Shown here: positions 49,387-58,648 of the stretch, piece by piece
Numbering within the stretch: the stretch's first letter is position 1
Layout: every line of letters begins with the position of its first letter
Source of the DNA: Planctobacterium sp965279005
Lineage (GTDB): Bacteria > Pseudomonadota > Gammaproteobacteria > Enterobacterales > Alteromonadaceae
DNA: 64,000 nucleotides
Assembly: GCA_965279005.1 (NCBI GenBank)
Contig: CBDIHK010000024.1
Coordinates: 124,001 to 188,000, forward strand
Direction: 5' to 3'
Notes under the pieces: generated by a model
Seen by the model: only the letters and a program-made list of their open reading frames with translations
What the model was told of the DNA's origin: nothing
Database searches by the model: none
Position numbers and translations under genes: made by a program

Positions 49387-51540
49387 TTATTGCGCAAAAA
49401 AGCTTTTGCCAGACTTGGCCATTTCGCGAAGGCCGTCGGTTACTTGGTAAATCGCACCAAGATCTGCGTACTTGTCAGCCATTTCAACAAAATTGGCAAT
49501 ACCAACGGTCTCGATGTAGCGGAAAATGCCGCCGCGGAATGGAGGGAAACCAAGGCCATACAACAATGCCATGTCAGCTTCTGCTGCAGATGCGACAATG
49601 CCTTCTTCCAAACAACGCACGGCTTCGTTGGCCATAGGTACCATCAAGCGCGCGATGATCTCTTCTGCGTCGAAATCTGTTTTGTCCTGGCAATGTGGCT
49701 GCATAAGGGCATAGGCATCTTCAGCTGGTGACTTGCTTGGTCGGCCTTTTTTGTCGACACCGTGGTCATAGAAGCCTTTTTGGTTCTTCTGGCCATAGCG
49801 CTGCGCTTGGTACATCAGCGTGACTGGGTCATTTTCCAGTTTCTGCATACGCTCTGGGAAGCCCGACGCCATAACATCAGAAGCGTGGTCAGCAGTATCA
49901 ATACCGACGACGTCAAGCAAATAGGCAGGACCCATAGGCCAACCAAACTGCTTCTCCATCACTTTATCTACGGCAACAAAATCAGCACCATCGAGGATCA
50001 ACTTGCTGAAGCCGGCAAAATAAGGGAATAGCACCCGGTTCACCAAGAATCCAGGGCAGTCGTTGACTACGATGGGGGTTTTACCCATCTTCAAGCTCAT
50101 GGCAACAACATTGGCGATGGTTTCATCAGAGGTTTTTTCGCCACGGATAATTTCCACCAAGGGCATTTTGTGCACAGGGTTGAAAAAGTGCATGCCGCAG
50201 AATTTATCAGGGCGGGCAAGGTTTTCTGCCAAGCTATTGATTGAAATCGTGGAAGTGTTGGAACAAATCACGGTTTCTTCACCCACCGCTTGTTCGGTTT
50301 CCTTGAGTACAATGCCTTTCACTTTTGGATTTTCAACAACGGCTTCAATCACAATTTCAGCGTCTTTTATGGCTGAGTACTCTAAGCTAGGCACGATATT
50401 GTTGAGGGTATTGGCCATCTTCTTGGCATCGACTTTACCGCGCTTCATACCTTTGCCAAGGATTTTACTCGCTTCATCCAAGCCAAGTTGCAATGCCGGC
50501 TGGGCGATGTCTTTCATGACTGTCTTCGTGCCTTTAAGGGCGGCCTGGTATGCGATACCGCCACCCATGATACCCGCACCCAATACAGCGGCTTCAGAGA
50601 AGCTCTTAGTGGCGGCTTTGGCTTGCTTCTTGCCTTTGCCCTTTACTACTTGATCCGCTAAGAATATACCGACCTGTGCAGTGGCTGCGTCAGATTTGGC
50701 TAAAGTCACAAAGCCTTGGTTTTCTAGCTTCAAAGCCTCTTCCCGGCCACAAGCCGCTGCTTTTTCCAAGGTTTTTACCACCATATGCGGCGCCGGGTAG
50801 TGCTTGCCTGCTTGGGCTGCTACCATGCCTTTTGCTGTTGCAAAGCTCATCATGGCTTCGTTTGGCGTGAGCTTTAATGGTGACTTTTTCGCTTCGCGGC
50901 GGGCTTTCCAGTCAATATCGCCGTCAGCGGCAGCGTTGAGCATCTTAAGCGCGACTGCCTGCAGCTGTTCTGGTGTCGTAGCGGCATCAATGGCGCCCTC
51001 TGCCAAGGCTTTGTCCGCCTTGCGGTCGCGGCCAGTGGTCATCCACTCCATCGCGTTGTCGGCACCGATGATACGGGGAAGGCGCACTGTACCACCAAAC
51101 CCAGGCATCAAACCGAGCTTAACTTCTGGTAGGCCAATCGCCGCAGTACTGTCTGCAACCCTTAAGTCACAAGCGAGGGTCATCTCGCAACCGCCGCCTA
51201 GGGCAAAACCATTGATCGCTGCAATGGTTGGGAAAGGTAAATCTTCAAAGCGGTCGAATACTTTTGAGGTTTTTTCGACCCAGGATAATAGCTCTGATTC
51301 TGGTGCTGCAAACAAGCCGGTAAATTCGGTGATATCAGCACCTACGATAAAGGTTGATTTATTAGAGCGGACGAGTGCGCCCCTGATATCCGTTTGCGCT
51401 TCTAATGCTGCGCATAATTCATCGAGTTCGGTAACGGTTTGCTGGTCGAACTTATTAACCGAGCCTTGGGCATCAAATACGATATCGACAATATCATTTT
51501 CCAGGCGGTCGGCTTGTAAGCATTGGCCTTTAAATAACAT
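49387..51540 (-). CDS. fadB: fatty-acid oxidation complex alpha subunit
   Basis: 717 residues, multifunctional. The enoyl-CoA hydratase/isomerase domain (about 1-190; ADITEFTGLF, GFALGGGCEMTLACDLRVAD) is followed by the 3-hydroxyacyl-CoA dehydrogenase (about 310-600; LGAGIMGGGIAYQAALKG NAD loop, HFFNPVHKMPLVE) and a C-terminal HCDH tail. With FadA it forms the alpha2-beta2 complex. The start is at MLFKGQ, with GGAG seven bases upstream, as in E. coli FadB. PsrA-like operators lie upstream. Confidence 0.96.
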   Translation of the reverse strand: MLFKGQCLQADRLENDIVDIVFDAQGSVNKFDQQTVTELDELCAALEAQTDIRGALVRSNKSTFIVGADITEFTGLFAAPESELLSWVEKTSKVFDRFEDLPFPTIAAINGFALGGGCEMTLACDLRVADSTAAIGLPEVKLGLMPGFGGTVRLPRIIGADNAMEWMTTGRDRKADKALAEGAIDAATTPEQLQAVALKMLNAAADGDIDWKARREAKKSPLKLTPNEAMMSFATAKGMVAAQAGKHYPAPHMVVKTLEKAAACGREEALKLENQGFVTLAKSDAATAQVGIFLADQVVKGKGKKQAKAATKSFSEAAVLGAGIMGGGIAYQAALKGTKTVMKDIAQPALQLGLDEASKILGKGMKRGKVDAKKMANTLNNIVPSLEYSAIKDAEIVIEAVVENPKVKGIVLKETEQAVGEETVICSNTSTISINSLAENLARPDKFCGMHFFNPVHKMPLVEIIRGEKTSDETIANVVAMSLKMGKTPIVVNDCPGFLVNRVLFPYFAGFSKLILDGADFVAVDKVMEKQFGWPMGPAYLLDVVGIDTADHASDVMASGFPERMQKLENDPVTLMYQAQRYGQKNQKGFYDHGVDKKGRPSKSPAEDAYALMQPHCQDKTDFDAEEIIARLMVPMANEAVRCLEEGIVASAAEADMALLYGLGFPPFRGGIFRYIETVGIANFVEMADKYADLGAIYQVTDGLREMAKSGKSFFAQ

Positions 51541-51580
51541 AGAGTTCTCCATTGCGGTAAGGGCTGGGTCAAAGCAGTTC

Positions 51581-51604
51581 GAAACAGTGTTCAAACATTG
51601 TTTC
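51581..51604 (-). promoter_or_regulatory. PsrA-like operator near fadB start
   Basis: A 24-bp inverted repeat, GAAACAGTGTT / AACATTGTTTC around CA, with one mismatch pair. Its right half CAAAC-ATT-GTTTC fits the motif (G/C)AAAC-N2-4-GTTT(G/C) known for PsrA, the fatty-acid-sensing TetR repressor of fadBA in Pseudomonas. It lies 41-64 bp upstream of the fadB ATG. No psrA gene is in the window. Confidence 0.55.
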
Positions 51605-51690
51605 TGCTGCCTAAAAGAACTTCGCCCTTTTCCGGTCTTTTGTAGGGAGCATCATTGTTGTTGAGAAATTGTTAAATTTCAACTCAAATT

Positions 51691-51703
51691 CAAACAATTG
51701 TTT
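51691..51703 (-). promoter_or_regulatory. second PsrA-like palindrome upstream of fadB
   Basis: CAAACAATTGTTT contains a perfect 12-bp palindrome (AAACAATTGTTT, 51692-51703) with AAAC-N4-GTTT spacing, about 150 bp upstream of the fadB start. It could be a distal operator or serve the slt side. Confidence 0.4.
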
Positions 51704-51942
51704 AAATTTGTGGAAGTGCCCTATTTTACTGGCGTAGCTGGCAGTAGTTCGGTATTTTATTGATGTAATCAGGGAGTTAGCTAAGCCACTTTGCATCGGG
51801 CGGGTTAGGCGCGGCTATAATGTAAATCTACTGTTACAATTAATGCAGTGAAAATTACTAAATGGGCAGCCAATATGCTGCCTAAATTACCTATGAATCA
51901 ACTTCTTAGCATCGCTGAATAAATATTACGTAAGGAAATTGA

Positions 51943-53871
51943 ATGCAGCGCAGAATCTTCAAGCAATTCCTTTGTCTATTGTGCGTCTCCTTTATACCCG
52001 CTAGCAGTTGGGCGGATGCTGGACAACAGCAGTTGCGGGATTGGTTTGAACGGGCGGAGCAAATCGCCCATCGCCCCAACAGCAGCGAGTACCGTTTTTT
52101 GCAAAAGGAGCTAGAGGGGTACCCACTGTGGCCCTATGTCGAGCAAAAAACCTTGCGCCGTTACCCTTACATTTCCAATGAAAAGCGTATTGCCCGGTTC
52201 CTTGAAGCCCACGCGGATACTATTTTAGACCGGCCGCTTCGGAAAAAGTGGCTGACTCATTTGGCCAAACAGAACCGGGGGGATCTGTTTTTAAAATACT
52301 ACCGAGACATTGGTGATACGTCATTGCAATGCCACAAATTGCGCTTTGCAATCGATAAATCGAATCCTAGCAAGTCTGAATTGGACGCTATCGAGCAGCT
52401 TTGGTTAGTGGGTAAATCCCAACCGAAAGAATGTGATCCCCTTTTCGCTATGTGGAAAGGACAAGGTCGTTTGACTGAGCAGACGGTACTAAAGCGCTTG
52501 GAATTGGCGGCTGATGGTGGCCGAGCCACGTTAATACCTTACCTGAAGACACTACTTCCGAAAAATAAGCAATATCTCGCCGATTTATGGCTTGAAGTAC
52601 GGCGCTCCCCTAGCAAAGTGTCCCGTCTGTCAAAATTTATCGGTGCCAACCCGGACATTGAAACTGACATTATCAGCTACGGTTTGAGGCGGTTAATTTG
52701 GCGCAATACAGAATTAGCCTTAAAAACCTGGCCGAAGGCAGCAAAACGCTTCCCGTTTAGTTCCGGGCAAAAGCAGGCTATTTCAGCGAGATTTGCCATT
52801 GCATTGTCATCAAGAAACCACGACCAGGCAGAAACGTGGTTGGAGCGGGCGTCGTCGTTGCAGCAAAATGAGGAGTTGTTCCGCTGGCACTTGGCGCAAA
52901 TATTACGCGAGCAAAATTGGGCACACGTACTGGAAATCATGCCCAATATGCCGGCAGAGCCTGACGAAGCTTTGGCCTACCAATATTGGCAAGCAAGGGC
53001 TGAACAGGAGCTTGGCATGGGCTCAACCGCACAGGCGTCCCTCAACCAGTTGGCGAAGTTACGGCATTATTACGGCTTTTTAGCTTCTGGCAAACAAGGC
53101 AAGCCCATCTCCATGGTGGACATCCCGCTGAGTCCCAGCCAACAGCAATTGGTAGACGTAGCCAACCTGCCACCAGTGCAAAGGGCTAAAGAATTTTTGG
53201 CGCTTGGCCGGACTGCGTCTGCAAGGCGCGAATGGCGCTATTTCAGGGAGTCTGCGGCAAAAGAAGATATGCAGGTGGCTGCGGTATTGGCAAGCCAGTG
53301 GCAATGGCACGACCAGGCTATCCACACGTTTTCTGATTCTGGTTATTTGGATGATGTGAGCAAGCGCTTCCCCTTGGCTTTCAAACAGGATTTAGTGGCT
53401 AACTCCAAGCGCCACAATATCCTTCCGGCATGGGCTTTTGCCATCACCCGGCGCGAAAGTTCATTTTTAGTGGATGCCCACTCCAGTGCAGGTGCCCGGG
53501 GGTTGATGCAACTGTTGCCATCTACCGTGAGTTACATGGAGAAAAAGAAATACCGCAACCGGCAACTTTATGATCCGCGTATTAACGTCGCGATGGGAAC
53601 CAAGTACATGCGCTACTTGATGGATAAAATGGATAACAATCCAGTGCTAGTGACAGCTTCCTATAATGCTGGCTGGCGCCGGGTCAAAGACTGGGTTCCA
53701 GAAGACGAAGCCATCCCTTTTGATATTTGGGTGGAAACTATTCCGTTTAAAGAGACCCGAAACTATGTAAAAGCGGTCCTCGCTTATAAACAGATTTACC
53801 AAAAGCTACTCGGCGAGGACGAAAATTTCTTTGCCCAGTACGCCAATATGTCCATTGGTGGCAATGGCTAA
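51943..53871 (+). CDS. slt: soluble lytic murein transglycosylase
   Basis: 642 residues. A signal peptide of about 24 residues leads to the U-shaped helical superhelix (about 30-450) and the lysozyme-like catalytic domain (about 470-620). ITRRESSFLVDAHSSAGARGLMQLLPSTV contains the catalytic Glu, and TASYNAGWRRVKDW is the second conserved block. It cleaves glycan strands to 1,6-anhydromuropeptides in the periplasm during growth and recycling. Confidence 0.95.
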   Translation: MQRRIFKQFLCLLCVSFIPASSWADAGQQQLRDWFERAEQIAHRPNSSEYRFLQKELEGYPLWPYVEQKTLRRYPYISNEKRIARFLEAHADTILDRPLRKKWLTHLAKQNRGDLFLKYYRDIGDTSLQCHKLRFAIDKSNPSKSELDAIEQLWLVGKSQPKECDPLFAMWKGQGRLTEQTVLKRLELAADGGRATLIPYLKTLLPKNKQYLADLWLEVRRSPSKVSRLSKFIGANPDIETDIISYGLRRLIWRNTELALKTWPKAAKRFPFSSGQKQAISARFAIALSSRNHDQAETWLERASSLQQNEELFRWHLAQILREQNWAHVLEIMPNMPAEPDEALAYQYWQARAEQELGMGSTAQASLNQLAKLRHYYGFLASGKQGKPISMVDIPLSPSQQQLVDVANLPPVQRAKEFLALGRTASARREWRYFRESAAKEDMQVAAVLASQWQWHDQAIHTFSDSGYLDDVSKRFPLAFKQDLVANSKRHNILPAWAFAITRRESSFLVDAHSSAGARGLMQLLPSTVSYMEKKKYRNRQLYDPRINVAMGTKYMRYLMDKMDNNPVLVTASYNAGWRRVKDWVPEDEAIPFDIWVETIPFKETRNYVKAVLAYKQIYQKLLGEDENFFAQYANMSIGGNG

Positions 53872-53931
53872 GCATCACTTTGCCCCTAACCCGGCTGATG
53901 TTATTATCCGCAAAAAACTAAAGGTGTACCC

Positions 53932-55251
53932 ATGGTAGACATCGTTTCTCTGTACCAGCAACACATCAGCCTACTGCAAGCCCGCACCAGGCAAGCCCTG
54001 CAAAGGGAAGGAATCGACGGCATCGTAATCCATTCGGGCCAAGGTAAACGCCAGTTTCTGGATGACAATTACTACCCATTCGTGGTAAACCCCCAATTTA
54101 AAGCCTGGCTACCTTTGGTAGATAATCCCAATTGTTGGCTGATTGTTGATGGCGAGCACAAACCAAAGCTGGTGTTCTACCGCCCTGATGATTTTTGGCA
54201 CAAAGTACCCGAAGAGCCCAATGATTTTTGGGTGGACGCTTTTGACATACAGTACTTGTCCAAACCTGAAGCTGTTGAAAAGTACCTACCATATGACAAG
54301 GCCAAATATGCTTATGTGGGCGAATACCTGGAGGTAGCCAGTGCCCTTGGTTTTGAGTTGGTCAACCCCGACAGGGTGCTGCATTATTTGCACTACCACC
54401 GGGCTTATAAAACCGATTACGAGCAACATTGTATGCGCGAGGCCAACAAGATTGCCATCGCCGGCCACAGGGCGGCCAGGGCGGCTTTTGATCAGGGTAA
54501 AAGTGAATTTGATATCAACCTCGCCTATTTTGCGGCCACACGGCAAGGAGAGAATGAGTTGCCCTACGGCAATATTGTTACCTTAAATGAAAACGCCGCT
54601 ATCTTGCACAATATGGTACAAGACACCTACAGCCCCTCCCAGCACCGCTCATTTTTGATTGACGCTGGTGCCAGCTATAACGGCTACGCCGCTGACATTA
54701 CCCGCACCTATGTTGCCCAGCCCGGCGAGTTTGCGGATTTAATCAAAGCAATGGATGAGGTTACCCTCAACTTGGTAGGCCAGCTGAGGCCTGGCATTGA
54801 GTACACCCAATTGCACCTGTCAGCGCACCAACACATAGCGCGCTTGCTCAATGAATTTGGTCTGGTCAATTTGACGCCTGAAGCAATATTGGAAACACAA
54901 ATCACCCAGACCTTCTTCCCCCATGGCATTGGCCATTTCCTTGGTTTGCAGGTTCACGACGTCGCAGGCCATGTAGCGGATGATTGGGGCACGCCGAAAC
55001 CACCACCTCAACAACACCCGTTTTTGCGCACAACACGCACGGTTGAAGCGAACCAGGTATTTACAGTGGAGCCCGGTTTTTATTTCATTAGTTCGCTGCT
55101 CAAAGCGTTGCAGGCAACAGAAAACTCAAAATACATTAACTGGGATAAAGTCGCTTTAATGGCGCCTTTTGGTGGTATTAGGATTGAAGACAATGTCATT
55201 GTGCACCGGGATCACAATGAAAATATGACCCGTGAACTAGGGCTAGCTTAA
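53932..55251 (+). CDS. pepQ: Xaa-Pro dipeptidase
   Basis: 439 residues of the pita-bread metalloprotease fold. The N-terminal domain spans about 1-150. Metal ligands are visible in LIDAGASYNGYAADITRTYV (two Asp), FFPHGIGHFLGLQVHDV (His), FTVEPGFYF (Glu) and GGIRIEDNVIV (Glu). It hydrolyses X-Pro dipeptides and related organophosphates. In E. coli, pepQ is the divergent partner of fadBA; here slt lies between. Confidence 0.94.
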   Translation: MVDIVSLYQQHISLLQARTRQALQREGIDGIVIHSGQGKRQFLDDNYYPFVVNPQFKAWLPLVDNPNCWLIVDGEHKPKLVFYRPDDFWHKVPEEPNDFWVDAFDIQYLSKPEAVEKYLPYDKAKYAYVGEYLEVASALGFELVNPDRVLHYLHYHRAYKTDYEQHCMREANKIAIAGHRAARAAFDQGKSEFDINLAYFAATRQGENELPYGNIVTLNENAAILHNMVQDTYSPSQHRSFLIDAGASYNGYAADITRTYVAQPGEFADLIKAMDEVTLNLVGQLRPGIEYTQLHLSAHQHIARLLNEFGLVNLTPEAILETQITQTFFPHGIGHFLGLQVHDVAGHVADDWGTPKPPPQQHPFLRTTRTVEANQVFTVEPGFYFISSLLKALQATENSKYINWDKVALMAPFGGIRIEDNVIVHRDHNENMTRELGLA

Positions 55252-55312
55252 CAATTGTTGGAAATACGGTAATAAGAGCGTGCATTCCAGTGAGGATCGC
55301 AGCGACAATCAG

Positions 55313-55630
55313 CTACTCATCTTCCTCTGGTATGGCCTTGCCCAGATCTGCCATTATTTTACGTGCCGCAGTAGGAATTTTTTCAGGGTTGTCTTTGCGC
55401 AGGTCTGCGTCGTCAGGCAATGGCTGCCCAGTGAACGCATGCAGGAAGGCTTCGCAAAGCAACTCAGAATTGGTAGCATGCTTTAAGTTGTTCACCTGGC
55501 GACGGGTACGCTCATCCGTCAACACTTGCAATACCTGCAGTGGAATGGAAACCGTTATCTTTTTAACTTGTTCACTCTTCTTGCCGTGCTCTGCATAAGG
55601 GTGGATATATTCGCCGTTCCACTTAGCCAT
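55313..55630 (-). CDS. metJ: methionine repressor MetJ
   Basis: 105 residues. KKSEQVKKITVSIPLQVLQVLTDERTRRQVNNLKHATNSELLCEAFLHAFTGQPLPDD matches the ribbon-helix-helix repressor, including the beta strand that enters the major groove and the helix that binds S-adenosylmethionine. It represses methionine and SAM synthesis genes. It is divergent from metF, with several met boxes between. Confidence 0.97.
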   Translation of the reverse strand: MAKWNGEYIHPYAEHGKKSEQVKKITVSIPLQVLQVLTDERTRRQVNNLKHATNSELLCEAFLHAFTGQPLPDDADLRKDNPEKIPTAARKIMADLGKAIPEEDE

Positions 55631-55693
55631 GATGTGCTCCTGGTATAGTTTATAGTGTGGATTTTAAATTTTATCTCGCCTGCGTCAACATTT

Positions 55694-55754
55694 AGGCATC
55701 TAAACATCTTGACGTCTAGTGGCTCTACAGTTAGATTTGGCCATCTAAACGTCT
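55694..55754. promoter_or_regulatory. met-box operators between metJ and metF
   Basis: Tandem 8-bp sites resembling the MetJ consensus AGACGTCT: AGGCATCT, AAACATCT, TGACGTCT at 55694-55717 (a weak fourth to 55725), and GGCCATCT, AAACGTCT at 55739-55754. MetJ dimers bind two or more adjacent boxes. The second cluster ends 18 bp before the metF ATG. Confidence 0.88.
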
Positions 55755-55772
55755 AAATAATGAGAAAGTGTA

Positions 55773-56654
55773 ATGGTCTCTTACGCACAGGGTATTGATT
55801 CCCTGAACCAGACAGTGTCTGAACTGACAGATATTAATGTCTCTTTTGAGTTTTTCCCGCCCAAAACACCACAAATGGAGAAGTTATTGTGGAAGTCAGT
55901 AGAGCGGCTAGCCCCCTTAAAGCCCAAATACATGTCAGTGACCTATGGCGCCAATAGTGGTGAGCGTGACCGTACCCATGACATCGTCAAGAAAATACAA
56001 GCCGATACAGGTATCTGCGCGGCTCCCCATTTAACGTGTGTCGACGCGACTGAAGCGGAATTGGTCGATATCGCAAAAGATTATTGGGACAACGGTATTC
56101 GCAAAATTGTGGCTTTACGTGGGGATTTGCCCGAAGGCTCGACCGAAAAGTGTTCTTACGCTGTTGATTTGGTTAAATTACTTAAGTCAGTGGCCGATTT
56201 TGATATTTCAGTAGCGGCATATCCTGAAACCCATCCAGAGGCACCGAGTTCACAATTTGATTTATTAAACCTAAAAAAGAAAGCTGATGCTGGTGCGAAC
56301 GAAGCCATCACCCAGTTTTTCTTTGATGCTGAAGTTTATTTGCGATTTCGTGACAGGGCGGCAGCGGCAGGTATTGAACTAGAAATAGTTCCGGGAATAT
56401 TGCCAGTGACCAATTACCAGACATTATTGCGCTTTGCCGGTTTTACCAACGTCCATGTTCCCAATTGGCTGCACCACATGTACCGGGATGTGGCGGCAGA
56501 TGACCAAACCACCCGCAATTTGCTGGGTGCCAATATCGCGATGGATATGGTTAAGGTGTTGGCCAAGGAAGGGGTGCGCGATTTCCATTTTTACACCCTG
56601 AACCGCAGTGACCTGAGTTATGCGATTTGCCATATGCTGGGCGCAAGGCCCTAA
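55773..56654 (+). CDS. metF: 5,10-methylenetetrahydrofolate reductase
   Basis: 293 residues, FAD-binding TIM barrel. VSFEFFPPKTPQMEKLLW carries the catalytic Glu, and YMSVTYGAN, KIVALRGD and AGANEAITQFFFDAEVYLRF are further signatures. It reduces methylene-THF to methyl-THF for methionine synthase. Met boxes upstream imply MetJ/SAM repression. Confidence 0.97.
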   Translation: MVSYAQGIDSLNQTVSELTDINVSFEFFPPKTPQMEKLLWKSVERLAPLKPKYMSVTYGANSGERDRTHDIVKKIQADTGICAAPHLTCVDATEAELVDIAKDYWDNGIRKIVALRGDLPEGSTEKCSYAVDLVKLLKSVADFDISVAAYPETHPEAPSSQFDLLNLKKKADAGANEAITQFFFDAEVYLRFRDRAAAAGIELEIVPGILPVTNYQTLLRFAGFTNVHVPNWLHHMYRDVAADDQTTRNLLGANIAMDMVKVLAKEGVRDFHFYTLNRSDLSYAICHMLGARP

Positions 56655-56698
56655 AGGCGCTACACTTCGATAACACAAGTGTATAATTTGCAGGTTAC

Positions 56699-57577
56699 AT
56701 GCAGGCGATAATTGACATGGTGGCCAAATACAGGCCCACCGCTGAACGGTTTTCCAAACAGTTTTTTAAACAAATCGTGGATGACAAAATTGCGGTGACT
56801 GCCGGCCACCTGGCCTATGTCACCCTGTTGTCATTGGTGCCTTTTATTGTTGTCTTTTTTGCCATCTTGCAGGCTTTCCCTGCATTCCAGAGTGCCAAGC
56901 AAAAACTAGAAGACTTTGTGTTTAGCAATTTTGTGCCGGCTGCGGGCGATGTAGTACAACGTTATGTCGGTGAATTTGTGGGCAATGCCTCGGAAATGGG
57001 AGCCATCAGCATTATGTTTTTGGTGGTGGTTGCACTGCTGCTGATACACAACGTTGATAAGACGCTGAATATCATTTGGCGGACTCCGATCCAGCGCCGT
57101 GCTATTTTTACCTTTGCTATTTATTGGATGGTCTTGACCTTGGGTCCATTGTTGGTAGGCACTAGCTTGGCAATGACATCGTATCTCGTTGCGTTGCAAG
57201 CATTTGCTGATGAGTATACGCCAGGTTTAGGTACGCTGTTTTTTAACTTTACTCCCTTCCTGATTTCTTGTGGTGTCTACTTCATCCTTTATATGGTTGT
57301 GCCCAACAAAACAGTTAAAGCTAAACACGCTGTCATTGGAGCAGTGTTTGCCGCGGTGCTATTTGAGTTAGGTAAAAAGTTCTTCAGTATTTATGTGACG
57401 AGTTTCGATTCTTACCAGGTTATCTATGGTGCCCTAGCGGCTGTGCCCATCCTATTTGTGTGGGTCTACGTGTCTTGGTTTATCGTATTGTTAGGGGCGG
57501 TATTTACCGTTCAGGTGGAACATTTGGCAGCCCAGTTGGGTGACGATACGGATAATGGGGAGTCGACGGCGGAATAG
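56699..57577 (+). CDS. yihY: YihY/BrkB-family inner-membrane protein
   Basis: 292 residues with about six membrane helices. KIAVTAGHLAYVTLLSLVPFIVVFFAILQAFPAF is the family signature, and the C-terminal VIYGALAAVPILFVWVYVSWFIVLLGAVFTVQVE is also typical. Once called RNase BN in error, the family has no established function. It lies near dtd and yiiD, as in E. coli. Confidence 0.92.
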   Translation: MQAIIDMVAKYRPTAERFSKQFFKQIVDDKIAVTAGHLAYVTLLSLVPFIVVFFAILQAFPAFQSAKQKLEDFVFSNFVPAAGDVVQRYVGEFVGNASEMGAISIMFLVVVALLLIHNVDKTLNIIWRTPIQRRAIFTFAIYWMVLTLGPLLVGTSLAMTSYLVALQAFADEYTPGLGTLFFNFTPFLISCGVYFILYMVVPNKTVKAKHAVIGAVFAAVLFELGKKFFSIYVTSFDSYQVIYGALAAVPILFVWVYVSWFIVLLGAVFTVQVEHLAAQLGDDTDNGESTAE

Positions 57578-57578
57578 A

Positions 57579-57613
57579 CAAGCCTATGCAGTGTGATGCA
57601 CTGTACAGGCTTG
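57579..57613. terminator. hairpin between yihY and the DUF2959 gene
   Basis: CAAGCCT pairs with AGGCTTG across an inner CAGTG/CACTG stem between the two converging genes. There is no T run, so termination efficiency is uncertain. Confidence 0.55.
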
Positions 57614-57628
57614 GAGATGTAGCCAATA

Positions 57629-58267
57629 TTAGCTGGTTTTGATGCTTTCGATAAACTCGGAAGATTGGCCTATGGCGCGGTTCATTTCGTCAATCAATGC
57701 CTGGATATCGCGTTTAATCTTGCCAAACTCACCCTGCAGTGCGCCAATCGCGCTGGCATTGAGGTTGTGTTTTAAATACAACACATTGTCGTTTAACGCA
57801 GTTAATACAGGCTGCATTTTATCAACGGAGCGGTTCATACTGGTTAGTAGGTTTTGGTATTTGCGCTGGGTGTCCTTGAGTTTGCGCTCACTATCACGGC
57901 GCAGGCTTTCATTGCTATACTGGGACAGTTCGTCTTGCCATTCATCAAATAACGCGTCAGCAACAGACTCGACTTTTGCCACCCGGCTTTCTAAGCGGTC
58001 AGCGCTATCTTTGCTGGCTTCATATTGGTCTTTGATGTTTTCGTAAGTGGCTTGTAAGTCACCACCATCAAACTGGATAAGCGCTGTTAATTCCTCTAAC
58101 GCTGATGCAAATTGTTGTTGGGCGTCGCTTTGTGCTTCGCTTACATCTTCTACCCGGTCAACCAGGATTTCGCGCTTTTCAACACCAAGCTGTTCCCAAA
58201 TCGAAAAATAAGTGCTTTGGCAGGCGCTAAGCACTAGCACCATGCACATGATGATAAAGGGACGCAC
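57629..58267 (-). CDS. DUF2959 lipoprotein
   Basis: 212 residues. The lipobox LSACQS follows a short signal peptide, then a long, highly charged helical region (about 35-210) that looks like coiled coil (DSADRLESRVAKVESVADALFDEWQDELSQYS). The family occurs in marine gammaproteobacteria and has no known function. GTG start; the stop of the upstream small gene overlaps it by one base (TAGTG), so they are coupled. Confidence 0.82.
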   Translation of the reverse strand: MRPFIIMCMVLVLSACQSTYFSIWEQLGVEKREILVDRVEDVSEAQSDAQQQFASALEELTALIQFDGGDLQATYENIKDQYEASKDSADRLESRVAKVESVADALFDEWQDELSQYSNESLRRDSERKLKDTQRKYQNLLTSMNRSVDKMQPVLTALNDNVLYLKHNLNASAIGALQGEFGKIKRDIQALIDEMNRAIGQSSEFIESIKTS

Positions 58268-58500
58268 TAGTCATCACCTTTATATTTGGCGGCATCAATA
58301 ATGGCCCAGAGGTGGAAGATGGCGCCTACAAACCACATGAAAAATAGTATAACTGTGGCTGCTAAAGCATAGCTGACCGAACAAACTACAAAAAACATGA
58401 GCGCCATAATGATGCGACCTTGTACGAGTTGTCCTAAACCAGGAATAAAAATATTACATATTGCGGCGATAACGTTACCGCCTGAACCTTGACCTGACAT
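58267..58500 (-). CDS. small membrane protein with IPGLGQLVQGR motif
   Basis: 77 residues with two hydrophobic segments (NVIAAICNIFIPGLGQLVQG and IIMALMFFVVCSVSYALAATVILFFMWFVG). The motif IPGLGQL(Y/V)QGR occurs in TM2-like small membrane proteins. It is translationally coupled with the DUF2959 lipoprotein, suggesting a shared envelope function, but none is known. Confidence 0.78.
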   Translation of the reverse strand: MSGQGSGGNVIAAICNIFIPGLGQLVQGRIIMALMFFVVCSVSYALAATVILFFMWFVGAIFHLWAIIDAAKYKGDD

Positions 58501-58648
58501 TTGTGTTCTCCTTTAATTGCTCAATTGGATTTCTTTTTTGAGTTATAGCAACAACCTAATCTATCTTGCGCTGGGATACAATTACCAATAAGTTAAAGCG
58601 TGTAAGCTTTAGTCAGATAATGTGAAAAGTATTTCAGAAGGAGACAGC

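Larger units (their letters stand above)
51541..51942. other. 402-bp divergent region fadB / slt
   Basis: No gene is supported here. The fadB side carries two operator candidates (listed separately) in an AT-rich stretch. The slt side holds only AT-rich DNA with no clear element except GTAAGGAAATTG just before the slt ATG. Confidence 0.5.
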
